Origin: CADEDH01 sp965263455
GTDB taxonomy: Bacteria; Actinomycetota; Acidimicrobiia; Acidimicrobiales; SZUA-35
DNA length: 64,000 nucleotides
NCBI GenBank assembly: GCA_965263455.1
Contig: CBDHHN010000004.1
Span: forward strand, 2,790,001 to 2,854,000
Direction of reading: 5' to 3'
The position numbers and the translations under genes were made by a program. Each line of letters opens with the position of its first letter. The stretch's first letter is position 1. The notes under the pieces are model-generated. The model ran no database searches. It saw nothing but the letters and a program-made list of their open reading frames with translations, and was not told the DNA's origin. Positions 5,971-13,880 of the stretch are shown one piece after another.

Positions 5971-7890
5971 TCAACTCGCGCAGTGGTCACCGCCGTGTGA
6001 TGGTGGCACGTCGAGCGCTGGGTTCCGATCGAAGAACCCGACCGGGATCATCGTGAAGCCCGCATACTCGACCGGCATGATCGGCCAATCCTCGGGCCGA
6101 GGGACATGGGTGACACCGAAGGTGTGCCATACCACGATGTCGGTGTCCTCGACCGAGCGATCATCGGCCACGAACGTCGGCAGCCCGACGCCCGGTCCCT
6201 CATCGGTCACGCCCGGGTGCAGGTTGGTGAAGGGTCCGGCTCCGGCATAGTGCTGGTCATCGTCGTAGCGCGTGACCCAGAGGTTTTTGCGGGCGAACCC
6301 GCCTCGCCGACCGGCTGGGCTGTCCTCGGGTGGGAGCAGGGTGGGTGTGGATGGCGGGATGATCTTGTAGCCGACCCCGTTGCCCATCGAGTTCAACGAG
6401 CCGGGGTTGACGATCTTCCAGGTTCGGCTCGCTGCCGGGTCGATCACCCGCATTGCGTTCTGCTCGGTGGTGAGCGGGGTGGCGACGGCGCGAAAGCCCG
6501 CCCCATATGGATGGGCGCCGCCGGTGTCGGCCACGACGTTGGTCTCGATGACCGAACAGGTTCCACCATCGAGCGCCGGGTCGAGCCGGATACAGAACAG
6601 GTGCTGATGAATCGGCGACGTGACTCGGGGCCCTACCTGGGGCGACGTCTCGAGGTCGGTGCCCTCATGGAGCGCCGACACCCCGACGATGCCGGTGAGT
6701 TTGATCTCGAGCTGGATGGTGCCGTCGAGGTAGAAGTACCAGAAGAAGCCGTACTCGTAGTTGCCGACCGTGTTGACCGTGCTCACCACGAACCGGCGGG
6801 ATCGACGCACCTCGGGCGGGAGCTCCTGGAAGGTGTTCGTGTGCTTCCACAGGATGCCGAAGTCCTCTTCATGTGTGCAGATCGCGTTCTCTACCGTGCG
6901 GGGCTCGCCGGCGTTGTCGAGGAAGACGGCGTCGAGGTAGACGATCTCGCCGAGACAGTCGCAGCCGAGCGTGAGCGAGTTCGACATGTGCCCCATGGCG
7001 GTCTCACCGGCATCGAACGCGTGCTTCCAGTACTGCAGCGGTGAGGCATCGCCGTAGGGGACGACCATGTCCGACAGCGACATCCGGTGGAAGATCGGCC
7101 GATTTCGGTCACCGTCGCGGTAGCGGAGGTCGTGGATGACGAGTCCCTCGATCGGGTTGATCGACACCCGCATGTGCCACTTCTGCCAGGTGATGACGTT
7201 CCCGGCGACCTCGAAGCTGGGGCCTTCGGGTTGGGTGATGTCGAGCGGTTTGAGGTCGGTGCGCATGTCGTCGATGAACTGTGCGGCGTAGTCGCCGGCC
7301 TCCATCGGAACCGGGACCACGCCGTGGTCCTCGACCAAGACCTCGCCGCCGTCGGTCTCGACATAGGCGGTCAGCCCCTCCACGGGCCGCGCGTAGTAGT
7401 TGTCCTCGGGGTGCTCATGCAGGAAGGCGATGGCGCGAAGGACACGTCCAGTGGGCATGTGCGGCGGGTTGATACCGGCCAGCCACGGCTCGATGTGGAC
7501 CTTCTCCAGGTCGGTGATGCCGCGCCGCTCGAGCGCCGCCAGCCACTCGGGGTCCTCGGCGAGATGGGCGTACACCTGGGCGACGTCGTCACGGGTCAAG
7601 GGCGCCTGGCCGGCGTCGACCCAACGAAAGCTCGACAGGGACGAGGTGGCCGTGGAGACGTCCGCCTCGAAGCTCTGGCCCTGTTCGCGGTCGTGTCCGA
7701 TCAGCCGAATGAACCGATCGACGGCATCGCCGGCGTCATGGCGGGCGAGGGCATCGCGCGACGGTTCAACCGCCCACCCTGCGCCGAAGAAGGCTCGCTG
7801 GCTGAGTCGATCCTCTGAGCGGAGCACGGCCACCGCCGTGGTGAGCTCGTCAGCGGTCGCTGGATCGAGTGGGTGCATCATGTCGGTCAT
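5971..7890 (-). CDS. Copper-containing (TPQ) primary amine oxidase
   Basis: A 639-residue quinoprotein that oxidises primary amines to aldehydes with release of ammonia and hydrogen peroxide. The cofactor-precursor tyrosine is Tyr378 in VGNYEYG, matching the N-Y-(D/E)-Y signature. The catalytic-base Asp lies in IVYLDAVFLDNAG. Copper ligands are the pair in SPIHQHLF and a third His in WHTFGVTHVPRPEDWP. Length fits bacterial copper amine oxidases. No signal peptide is visible, so it is probably cytoplasmic, unlike many periplasmic homologues. ATG at 7890 is chosen; ATGs at 7881 and 7914 are alternatives. It is the last gene of a five-gene operon, starting 20 bp after the P450 stop. Confidence 0.9.
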   Translation of the reverse strand: MTDMMHPLDPATADELTTAVAVLRSEDRLSQRAFFGAGWAVEPSRDALARHDAGDAVDRFIRLIGHDREQGQSFEADVSTATSSLSSFRWVDAGQAPLTRDDVAQVYAHLAEDPEWLAALERRGITDLEKVHIEPWLAGINPPHMPTGRVLRAIAFLHEHPEDNYYARPVEGLTAYVETDGGEVLVEDHGVVPVPMEAGDYAAQFIDDMRTDLKPLDITQPEGPSFEVAGNVITWQKWHMRVSINPIEGLVIHDLRYRDGDRNRPIFHRMSLSDMVVPYGDASPLQYWKHAFDAGETAMGHMSNSLTLGCDCLGEIVYLDAVFLDNAGEPRTVENAICTHEEDFGILWKHTNTFQELPPEVRRSRRFVVSTVNTVGNYEYGFFWYFYLDGTIQLEIKLTGIVGVSALHEGTDLETSPQVGPRVTSPIHQHLFCIRLDPALDGGTCSVIETNVVADTGGAHPYGAGFRAVATPLTTEQNAMRVIDPAASRTWKIVNPGSLNSMGNGVGYKIIPPSTPTLLPPEDSPAGRRGGFARKNLWVTRYDDDQHYAGAGPFTNLHPGVTDEGPGVGLPTFVADDRSVEDTDIVVWHTFGVTHVPRPEDWPIMPVEYAGFTMIPVGFFDRNPALDVPPSHGGDHCAS

Positions 7891-7910
7891 CCTCTTCGGT
7901 CGGCAAGGCG

Positions 7911-9158
7911 TCAAGATGGCGTCGCGAGGGAGTATCGGATGGGGAGCGTCTTGTGTCCGCCGACGAAAGTGGTCTTGGCCACCGAGGCGGGGCCGGCGAG
8001 CTCGATGGACTCAATCTCGGGGACGATGCGGCCGAACAGGTGCCGGAGCTCGTTGCGGGCGAGTTGAGCACCGAGGCAGAAGTGCACGCCGTAGCCGAAG
8101 CTGATGTTGCGGTCGGCGTTCGCCCGGGCGATGTCGAAGGTGAGCGGGTCCTCGAACACCTTCGGGTCGAGGTTGGCGGCCTTGTAGGACAGGTAGATCC
8201 AATCGCCGGCCTTGATCTCCTGGCCGAGGATCTCGGTGTCCCGCTGAGCGGTGCGCATGAAGTGGCGGACCGGGGCGGTCCAGCGAATCATCTCCTCGAC
8301 GGCGTTGTTGAGCAGGTCGGGTTCGCTCTGGAGTCGCCGGAGTTGGTCGGGGTGTTCGACCAGGGCATGCATCCCACCGGACATCGCAGACGAGGTCGTG
8401 TCGTGGCCGGCCGTCGCGACGATGACGTAATACCCGAGTGTCTCGAGATCGCCGAGGGGTGCGCCGTCGATCTGCCCGTTGGCGATCAGGCTGGCGAGGT
8501 CCTCACCCGGATTGGCCCGCCGATCTGCGGTGAGCCCGGAGAAGTAGGCGAAGAAGTCGGCCACCACCTCGTTGAGATCGGCGTGCTCGTCGTCCCCCTC
8601 CCGTTGCAGGTCGGGGTCTTCGCTGCCGAACAGCTCCTGGGTGAGCGTGAGCATTCGCTGGTAGTCGCTCTCGGGAAGGCCCAGGATCCGCAGGATCACC
8701 TGGAGCGGAAACGGCAACGCGATGTCGACGGCGAAGTCGCACGTCCCGCCGAAGGCGCGCAGTTTGTCGAGCGCTTCGGTGGACAGTTCGGCGAGCCGGT
8801 TGTCGAGCCGGCGAACGCTGGCCGGCTTGAACCAGTCCACCGTCAGGCGCCGCAGATGGTCGTGGAGCGGATCGTCGACGTGAACCAACGTCTTCAAGTC
8901 GAAGTCCCGGGCTGCGATCTCGGCGTCAGACGCGAGCACCACCTCGGGTTCGTTGGTGAAGAGCTGGTGCTGACGCTCGATCTCCATAGCTGCGGCGTGG
9001 TCGATCACCGCCCAGAACGGGGCGAACCCGTCGCGTTCGATGCGATGGATGCCACCGCGATCGTGCAAGTCCAGCGCCGAACGATTCCAGGCGTCGACAT
9101 CGACCCATCGGTTGGCGTCGGTGAAGATGTCGTGAGGGGCGGGTGCTCCGAGGCTCAT
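7911..9158 (-). CDS. Cytochrome P450 monooxygenase
   Basis: A 415-residue class I P450. The I-helix oxygen-activation motif is AGHDTTSSAMSGG, followed by EEMIRWTAPVRHFMRTA. The heme-binding loop is FGYGVHFCLGAQLARNE with Cys361 as the axial ligand. The RWTAPVRHFMRTA segment resembles CYP families acting on terpenoid, steroid or alkyl substrates. No ferredoxin or ferredoxin reductase is encoded in the operon, so electrons must come from elsewhere. The ATG overlaps the cupin stop by 4 bp, indicating translational coupling. The protein is soluble, with no membrane anchor. Confidence 0.95.
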   Translation of the reverse strand: MSLGAPAPHDIFTDANRWVDVDAWNRSALDLHDRGGIHRIERDGFAPFWAVIDHAAAMEIERQHQLFTNEPEVVLASDAEIAARDFDLKTLVHVDDPLHDHLRRLTVDWFKPASVRRLDNRLAELSTEALDKLRAFGGTCDFAVDIALPFPLQVILRILGLPESDYQRMLTLTQELFGSEDPDLQREGDDEHADLNEVVADFFAYFSGLTADRRANPGEDLASLIANGQIDGAPLGDLETLGYYVIVATAGHDTTSSAMSGGMHALVEHPDQLRRLQSEPDLLNNAVEEMIRWTAPVRHFMRTAQRDTEILGQEIKAGDWIYLSYKAANLDPKVFEDPLTFDIARANADRNISFGYGVHFCLGAQLARNELRHLFGRIVPEIESIELAGPASVAKTTFVGGHKTLPIRYSLATPS

Positions 9159-9541
9159 GACCCGCTCGAGCTCGAGGCCGACGCAGCGTCGGGCACGATG
9201 ACGTAGTACTTGCGCATGGTCTCGGTGATCTCCCAGATGATGCGCGACCCCTTCGTGACGAAGAAGGTGTCGCCGGCGGTGAAGGTCTCGGCGTGGCCCT
9301 TGTCGAGATCGGTGATGGTCACCGATCCAGAGAGGATCGACATCAGCTCGTGCGAGGGATAGCCGTCGATCTCGAACCGTGCCGGCGCACCTTCCCAGAC
9401 ACCGGTCTGGACACCGCCATCGTCGGCGACGAAGAACTGATGGTCCCGATCGGTCATGTCGTCGGTAGTGAACGATCGTCGCGGCATCACCCGCGACGGC
9501 TCGAGGTCGGGGTTCGGATCGAAGCGAATGACTCTGGTCAT
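9155..9541 (-). CDS. Small cupin-domain protein
   Basis: A 128-residue single-domain cupin. A conserved barrel is visible: FEIDGYPSHELMSILSGSVTITDLD, then FTAGDTFFVTKGSRIIWEI, as in Cupin_3/EutQ-like proteins. The usual metal-binding His cluster is incomplete, with one His in YPSHELM. The start is the ATG at 9541, preceded by GAGGAGA on the coding strand. It overlaps the P450 start by 4 bp and follows the MOSC gene by 53 bp. It may act as an isomerase, a dehydratase or a non-enzymatic binding protein for the pathway substrate. Confidence 0.8.
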   Translation of the reverse strand: MTRVIRFDPNPDLEPSRVMPRRSFTTDDMTDRDHQFFVADDGGVQTGVWEGAPARFEIDGYPSHELMSILSGSVTITDLDKGHAETFTAGDTFFVTKGSRIIWEITETMRKYYVIVPDAASASSSSGS

Positions 9542-9594
9542 GGATGAGTCTCCTCGTGAGGGGTGTGGATGGTCGGGTGTCAGGGCGGTGGGTG

Positions 9595-10485
9595 TCAGGG
9601 TGCGTCGATGACCCTGGGGCCGGTGTCGTGCACGATCACGGGGTCGCCGACGGCCACCGGCGGGCCGGTCTCGACAACCGAGCAAGCGATGCCGAACAAC
9701 GCGTTGCCCTCCAGCACGGGGCGGAGCGCGTCGGGCACCGATGGAGCTTCGGTGCACCACCGATGGGCCCGGAGCACCTTGGCCGGTTCGCGGTGGCGGG
9801 TGCCGTCGACCTGGTCGACCTGCGGGATCGCGCACCGTGGCCAGGCGAGACCGACGCCGAGTCGAACCGACCCGACCGAGAGGTCTCGCCAGGTGTCTTC
9901 GATCCACGGCTCGGCCTCGATGGTGAGATTCGGGCGGAAACGGTCCATCCCGAACGGTTCGCTGGCTCGCCCGTTGAGCCAGCGCAACGACGCCATGTTG
10001 GTAGCGAGAACCGACGCGCCGTCAGCCCAGCCGATGTGCATCTCAGCACCAGGGAAGGGCACCCGATGATCGCTGGCATCGGTGATGGCCACGAGGCGTA
10101 CGGGCGAACCGAGGAGATCGCTGAACCAGGCCGCGGCCTCGTCGCCAGCATCGCCTGCTTCGACCGTGGCACCAAGAAGCGAACTGGCCGTGGTGTCATT
10201 CGTTGTCGGCGCAGCGATCTCGATCGATGGACGTCCTTCCGCCTCGAGGCGCATGCCCCCGGCCACGAGTGTTGGGCACACCGTCGCAAGCTCCGGTCGC
10301 TGCCGTTGGGTAACGGGCCGAGCATCGGCGTCGACCACCTGGAACAGGCGATCGCCGAGCAGGCCGCGGCGGGTCAGCGCCACACGCTCGAGCGCGACGG
10401 CGCGGCAGGACTTGACCGGATACACGTGGATCGCCCGCAGGGTGCCCGCCGCCACAGGGGTGTGCCCGTCAACGTCGCTCGTCAT
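9595..10485 (-). CDS. MOSC-domain molybdenum-cofactor protein (mARC/YcbX-like)
   Basis: A 296-residue protein with an N-terminal MOSC beta-barrel (AIHVYPVKSCRAVALERV, then RRGLLGDRLFQVVD) and a C-terminal MOSC domain. In the latter, DRFRPNLTIEAEPWIED precedes a conserved Cys in PRCAIPQVDQVDGTRH, the position that holds molybdenum in mARC and YcbX. These enzymes reduce N-hydroxylated compounds such as hydroxylamines, N-oxides and amidoximes. The ATG overlaps the PhyH stop by 4 bp. Being with an amine oxidase and a P450, it may reduce an N-hydroxylated intermediate. That role is inference. No dedicated electron-transfer partner is encoded nearby. Confidence 0.88.
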   Translation of the reverse strand: MTSDVDGHTPVAAGTLRAIHVYPVKSCRAVALERVALTRRGLLGDRLFQVVDADARPVTQRQRPELATVCPTLVAGGMRLEAEGRPSIEIAAPTTNDTTASSLLGATVEAGDAGDEAAAWFSDLLGSPVRLVAITDASDHRVPFPGAEMHIGWADGASVLATNMASLRWLNGRASEPFGMDRFRPNLTIEAEPWIEDTWRDLSVGSVRLGVGLAWPRCAIPQVDQVDGTRHREPAKVLRAHRWCTEAPSVPDALRPVLEGNALFGIACSVVETGPPVAVGDPVIVHDTGPRVIDAP

Positions 10486-11303
10486 GCGGATCGAGGGCGG
10501 CCCAACAGGACGGCCGGATCGTAGAAGCCAAGCCCACCATCGCCGTAGTCGGTGTCGAAACCGAGCCGGGTCTGCACGTCGGCAGGCAGGGCGACCGCGT
10601 CGGCAAGCGGCATGGACAGGTGCTGGTTCTCCTCCTGGCGCAACCAACCCAGAGTGAAGGTCAGCACGATCCCGTAGCGCCAGCCGTCATCGGTGATGTT
10701 GGCGCCGGCGCCGTGCAAGGTTCCTCCCAGCCAGAACAGGGCAGACCCCGCCGGCATCTCCGCACGGACGATCTCATCGGGCTGGGCAACCCGGCCGGCA
10801 TCCCATCGATGGCTGCCGGGCACCAGCTGGGTGCCGCCGTTGTCGGCAGTGAAGTCCGAGATCGCCCACATCGTGGCGAAGATCAAGTTCGGGCGCGGCA
10901 CCGGGAAGAACGGGTACAGGTCCTCTTCGCGGTGCAGCACCTGCTCGCGGGCGCCGGGGCCGACCTCGAGCGCGGCGCTCACGTTGAGCTGCCACTTGTT
11001 GCAGTTTGTCAGGAGATGCCGGTCGCCGAGCTGGGTCACCACCGGATGCATCATCAGGTCACGCGTGGTCGGTGACCGGTGCATCAACGCGACAACTCGC
11101 CGCGTCAGACCCGGGTAGAAATCATCGGGGCGATCGTCTGCCGCCTTGGCCGCCGCCATGTGCTCACCGAGGTCGGACCGGACGGCGGCGAGCGTCTGGG
11201 CGTCGACCATGTCGTGCACGACGAGACAACCCGCCTCATCGAGAGCTCGGTACATGATGTCCAGGTCGTCACCGGCCCGGCACTCGGGAATGGTTGCGGT
11301 CAT
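10482..11303 (-). CDS. Phytanoyl-CoA dioxygenase-like (PhyH) protein
   Basis: A 273-residue Fe(II)/2-oxoglutarate dioxygenase-fold protein and first gene of the five-gene operon. The central region EQVLHREEDLYPF, then WAISDFTADNGGTQLVPGSHRW, matches PhyH. The distal His is in GGTLHGAGANITDDGWRYGI. The proximal iron-binding motif reads H-R-E rather than the usual H-x-D, a conservative but notable change. Catalysis is likely but iron ligation is less certain. The ATG at 11303 faces a TetR gene across a 74-bp intergenic region with a TTGACA box. Confidence 0.85.
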   Translation of the reverse strand: MTATIPECRAGDDLDIMYRALDEAGCLVVHDMVDAQTLAAVRSDLGEHMAAAKAADDRPDDFYPGLTRRVVALMHRSPTTRDLMMHPVVTQLGDRHLLTNCNKWQLNVSAALEVGPGAREQVLHREEDLYPFFPVPRPNLIFATMWAISDFTADNGGTQLVPGSHRWDAGRVAQPDEIVRAEMPAGSALFWLGGTLHGAGANITDDGWRYGIVLTFTLGWLRQEENQHLSMPLADAVALPADVQTRLGFDTDYGDGGLGFYDPAVLLGRPRSA

Positions 11304-11324
11304 CAGTACGGGGCCCCCTCGGTC

Positions 11325-11359
11325 ACATAATCTGTATTACATAACGTCGGTGATGTCAA
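11325..11359 (-). promoter_or_regulatory. Divergent promoter region of the PhyH-amine oxidase operon
   Basis: On the minus strand, a consensus -35 box TTGACA is formed by 11354-11359. Downstream is an AT-rich stretch with the repeated hexamer TTATGT (plus-strand ACATAA at 11325-11330 and 11339-11344) and a small TAAT-N4-ATTA inverted repeat. A -10 box at 16-18 bp spacing is poor, so activator dependence is possible. The repeated hexamers are candidates for binding by the divergently encoded TetR protein. That assignment is inference. Confidence 0.5.
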
Positions 11360-11377
11360 CGCTGGTACGCTCGCGTC

Positions 11378-11950
11378 GTGCCCAAGATCGTTGACCATGA
11401 CGAGCGGCGCGTCACCATCGCAGCCGCAGCGGCCGACGTCATCGCCGCGGAGGGCATCGAGCGAACGACGCTCAAGCACATCGCGTGCCGCGCCGGGGTG
11501 ACCACCGGATCGGTGACCCACTACTTCGCCGACAAGGACGAGGTCATCGTGGCAGCACTCCTCCAAGCAGACGCCGCCATGCAACACCGACTCGACGCTG
11601 CCACGGACCTCGGCAAGGCACCCGTCGACCGACTGCTGGACGCGCTCCCCCACGACGACGCATCGAGACGAGACTGGCTCGTCTCGCGCGCCTTCGCCGA
11701 CGCCGCCATCCGTTCCGAGATGCTCCGACGCCACCACCGACAGTCCAAGAACCACTGGCTCGCAACCGCAGCCGAATCGGTCGCCGAGCAGGCTGGCTGC
11801 ACGATCGAGGACGCACGGCTCGACGCGGAGCTGATCGTGGCCGTCGTCGACGCCATCGGGGAGGCCGCATGTGTCGATCCCGACGACTGGCCGGTCGCAC
11901 GCCAACGACAACTGCTCGAACACTGCCTCGCTCGAACGATGCTCGACTGA
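11378..11950 (+). CDS. TetR family regulator, divergent to the oxidative operon
   Basis: A 190-residue TetR protein with GTG start. The HTH spans about residues 8-52 (AAADVIAAEGIERTTLKHIA, then CRAGVTTGSVTHYFADKDEV). The C-terminal domain is helical. There is no Shine-Dalgarno sequence just before the GTG, and the intergenic region is only 74 bp, so a leaderless or short-leader transcript is plausible. Divergence from phyH makes it the obvious local regulator of the PhyH-MOSC-cupin-P450-amine oxidase operon. The inducer would probably be the amine substrate or a derivative. Confidence 0.87.
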   Translation: MPKIVDHDERRVTIAAAAADVIAAEGIERTTLKHIACRAGVTTGSVTHYFADKDEVIVAALLQADAAMQHRLDAATDLGKAPVDRLLDALPHDDASRRDWLVSRAFADAAIRSEMLRRHHRQSKNHWLATAAESVAEQAGCTIEDARLDAELIVAVVDAIGEAACVDPDDWPVARQRQLLEHCLARTMLD

Positions 11951-12392
11951 ACACCCCGGCACACCGACTCCGACGCCAGCCCCTCGCCGAAGACCACCCG
12001 GACTCGGGGTGGCCAGGCCCGACTAGGCGAGTCGAGCAAGCACGGCGTTGCGGTCCCGCGAATGGGAAGGCGTCAGCGCGACCGGTGTCGGAAAGAAGAG
12101 ACCTCGATCCCCGGGACCATTGGTCGACCATGCCCCCACTGGCTCGAACATCACTTGGGCTGACCACCGCCGTCAACTCCTCACCTTGTCGGCATGGCCT
12201 GGCCAGGCGCATGGCGACCGGATCACTCGAGCGTGCGACGGCTCCTCCTCAGCTCCACGAGTGGTCTGAGAGGTCGCTGGGGGTCTGGCGCCACGCTTGC
12301 GCGATATCGGCACCACTGTTGCGTCCGATATCACCGGGTGATGTGGACTTGGTACCCGCCCCAATGGGGTGTGGGTCACCAAGGAGCACACC
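11951..12392. other. Gene-free stretch with one inverted repeat
   Basis: No supported coding sequence lies in this 442-bp interval; the frames present give Arg/Pro-rich composition without family resemblance. A perfect 8-bp inverted repeat, GATATCGG at 12303-12310 and CCGATATC at 12325-12332, is separated by 14 bp. It sits about 60 bp upstream of the integrase remnant start and could be an operator, a hairpin or part of a degraded insertion-sequence end. Confidence 0.5.
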
Positions 12393-12704
12393 ATGTCGCC
12401 CATCACTGAACTCCCCGTCCTCGATGACCCGATCAGTCGCCGAGAGATGCTGGCCATCGCCGGATTCCTCGCCGGGTTCGGCACGGCCACCAGAACTGGC
12501 TACGCCACCGATCTCCGTCAGTTCACCGCCAGGTGTCGAGACTGCGGACTCGAACTGTTCGAAGTCCAGCGCTCGCATCTGGAGCTGTTCGGCCGCTCGA
12601 TGGAGGCCCGAGGGCTTATGCCCTCGACCGTCGCCCGACGACTCTCCGCCTTGGCGAGCTTCTACCGGTACTGCGAACAAGAGGGCCATATCGAGGAGGC
12701 CGGC
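12393..12704 (+). pseudogene. Tyrosine recombinase N-terminal domain, truncated
   Basis: ATG at 12393 follows an AAGGAG ribosome-binding site. The first 105 residues form a SAM-like, core-DNA-binding domain: TRTGYATDLRQFTARCRDCG, LELFGRSMEARGLMPSTVAR and RRLSALASFYRYCEQEG. The entire catalytic domain with the R-H-R-Y residues is absent; at about 12700 the sequence becomes ISL3 transposase instead. The product cannot recombine DNA, but translation could still yield a DNA-binding fragment. It is presumably a relic of the integrase of this or an earlier element. Confidence 0.7.
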
Positions 12705-12904
12705 GATCCCAACGGTGAGGTCCGCACCGCCTGGCACGCGAAAGAAGTCCTCCGGTCGGTCTATGACATCGTGGACCCCGAACTCGCCGACGCGTCAAGC
12801 GGGTCGTGTTCGGGTTCACATCCTTCGCCAACTACCGGATCCGGTCACTCCTCTACGCCGGCCGCCCCGACTGGACCCACCTCCGCACCATCACACCCCA
12901 CTGA
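12705..12904 (+). pseudogene. ISL3-family transposase remnants fused to integrase
   Basis: In frame with the integrase fragment the protein continues GEVRTAWHAKEVLRSVYDIV, characteristic of the C-terminal part of ISL3 transposases. After GCCGACGCG near 12793 the continuity breaks. In another frame, 12797-12904 encodes KRVVFGFTSFANYRIRSLLY then AGRPDWTHLRTITPH and a stop, which is the normal ISL3 C-terminus. The intervening 60 or so residues and all of the N-terminal half are missing. It records an insertion sequence that struck the integrase gene and then decayed. Confidence 0.7.
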
Positions 12905-13014
12905 AATCCGAAGAGCCAGCAAAGCCGACCCCACTCGCCTGAACGCAACTGTTGGCCCCGTGGGCCGAGGGCGAACAGGGGGCCAGCATGGGGAAGTCTC
13001 TCCTTCTGGAGATC

Positions 13015-13026
13015 ACTCTCTAGAGT
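13015..13026. promoter_or_regulatory. Putative TetR operator with CTCTAGAG core
   Basis: ACTCTCTAGAGT lies 70 bp upstream of the TetR start at 13096; its CTCTAGAG core (13018-13025) is a perfect palindrome. The same ACTCTCTAGAG string recurs at 13780-13790 in front of the fatty-acid-hydroxylase gene. Recurrence on both sides of the regulator gene suggests autoregulation plus control of the downstream gene. Confidence 0.6.
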
Positions 13027-13095
13027 TGTTCCACAGCAGACCCCCGGAGGTTGAGAAATGCCTGAGCGCGAGCCGAGCGGATACTGAAGTCGACG

Positions 13096-13707
13096 ATGCG
13101 CAGCGCCGATGCCACCCGCCGCCGACTGCTCGACCAGGCTCGCGTCGCCTTCGCCGAGAAGGGGCACGACGGCGTCAGCATCCAACGCGACGTGCTGGGG
13201 CCTTCCGGGGTGTCCAACGGCAGCTTCTACCACCAGTTCGCCGATAAGACCGAGCTCCTCGTGGCAGTCCTCGAGGACGGCGCCCAGTCCGGCCGAAACC
13301 AGGTCGAGGAGGCGGTCTCCGGGGTCGATGTGCACGCGCACGGGTCGGGTCACCTCGCAGCCCAGCGTGCCTTCGAGGCCTGGTTCGACCTCGTGGATGA
13401 CGCCGAGGAGCTGTTCAGCATCCAGCTGCGCGAGCGCCAGAACCCGGACGCTCGCGTTCGCTCATTGATCGCAGGTTTCCGAGAGCGCTGGATCGCCACG
13501 CTCACCGCCTTCCTGCGTACCCGCGGGTTCCCCGACGCCGAGCGGGCGGTTCGCCTTGTCGCCATGCTGAACACGGGCATCCTGATGGAGTACCTCGGCA
13601 CTTCGAAGGATGAGCGGCCCGCCCTTCGAGCCGAGATCATCCGGACGCTCCCCGCCTTCGTCATCGGTGGCGTCGCGTCACTGTCTGGACCGGACGCCAC
13701 GACCTGA
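13096..13707 (+). CDS. TetR family transcriptional regulator
   Basis: A 203-residue TetR protein with an HTH at residues 5-50 (RRLLDQARVAFAEKGHDGVS, then GPSGVSNGSFYHQFADKTEL). The helical C-terminal domain contains RTRGFPDAERAVRLVAMLNT. It is flanked by two related palindromic sites (13015-13026 and 13781-13800), which suggests it represses itself and the fatty acid hydroxylase gene beginning at 13881. Its TGA is 173 bp upstream of that gene. It is the second TetR gene in the island. Confidence 0.87.
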   Translation: MRSADATRRRLLDQARVAFAEKGHDGVSIQRDVLGPSGVSNGSFYHQFADKTELLVAVLEDGAQSGRNQVEEAVSGVDVHAHGSGHLAAQRAFEAWFDLVDDAEELFSIQLRERQNPDARVRSLIAGFRERWIATLTAFLRTRGFPDAERAVRLVAMLNTGILMEYLGTSKDERPALRAEIIRTLPAFVIGGVASLSGPDATT

Positions 13708-13780
13708 GCCCGATCCTCCGGCGCTGACGCCCCGACGCCCTGACGTCGGCTGATTCGTCACCGCCTGTTCATAGAGACGA

Positions 13781-13800
13781 CTCTCTAGAGAGAGTACTCT
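13781..13800. promoter_or_regulatory. Putative operators before the fatty acid hydroxylase
   Basis: Two adjoining palindromes: CTCTCTAGAGAG (13781-13792, perfect 12 bp) and AGAGTACTCT (13791-13800, perfect 10 bp). The first shares ACTCTCTAGAG with the site at 13015-13026 upstream of the TetR gene. They lie 81-100 bp before the hydroxylase start codon. A clear -35/-10 pair could not be placed around them. Confidence 0.6.
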
Positions 13801-13880
13801 AGCCGTGTCGTGCTGCGGAGTACGTCGAGCAACCCGGCACACGACTCCACTCGTCCGCGCACTCCCAAAGCAGGTTCGTT

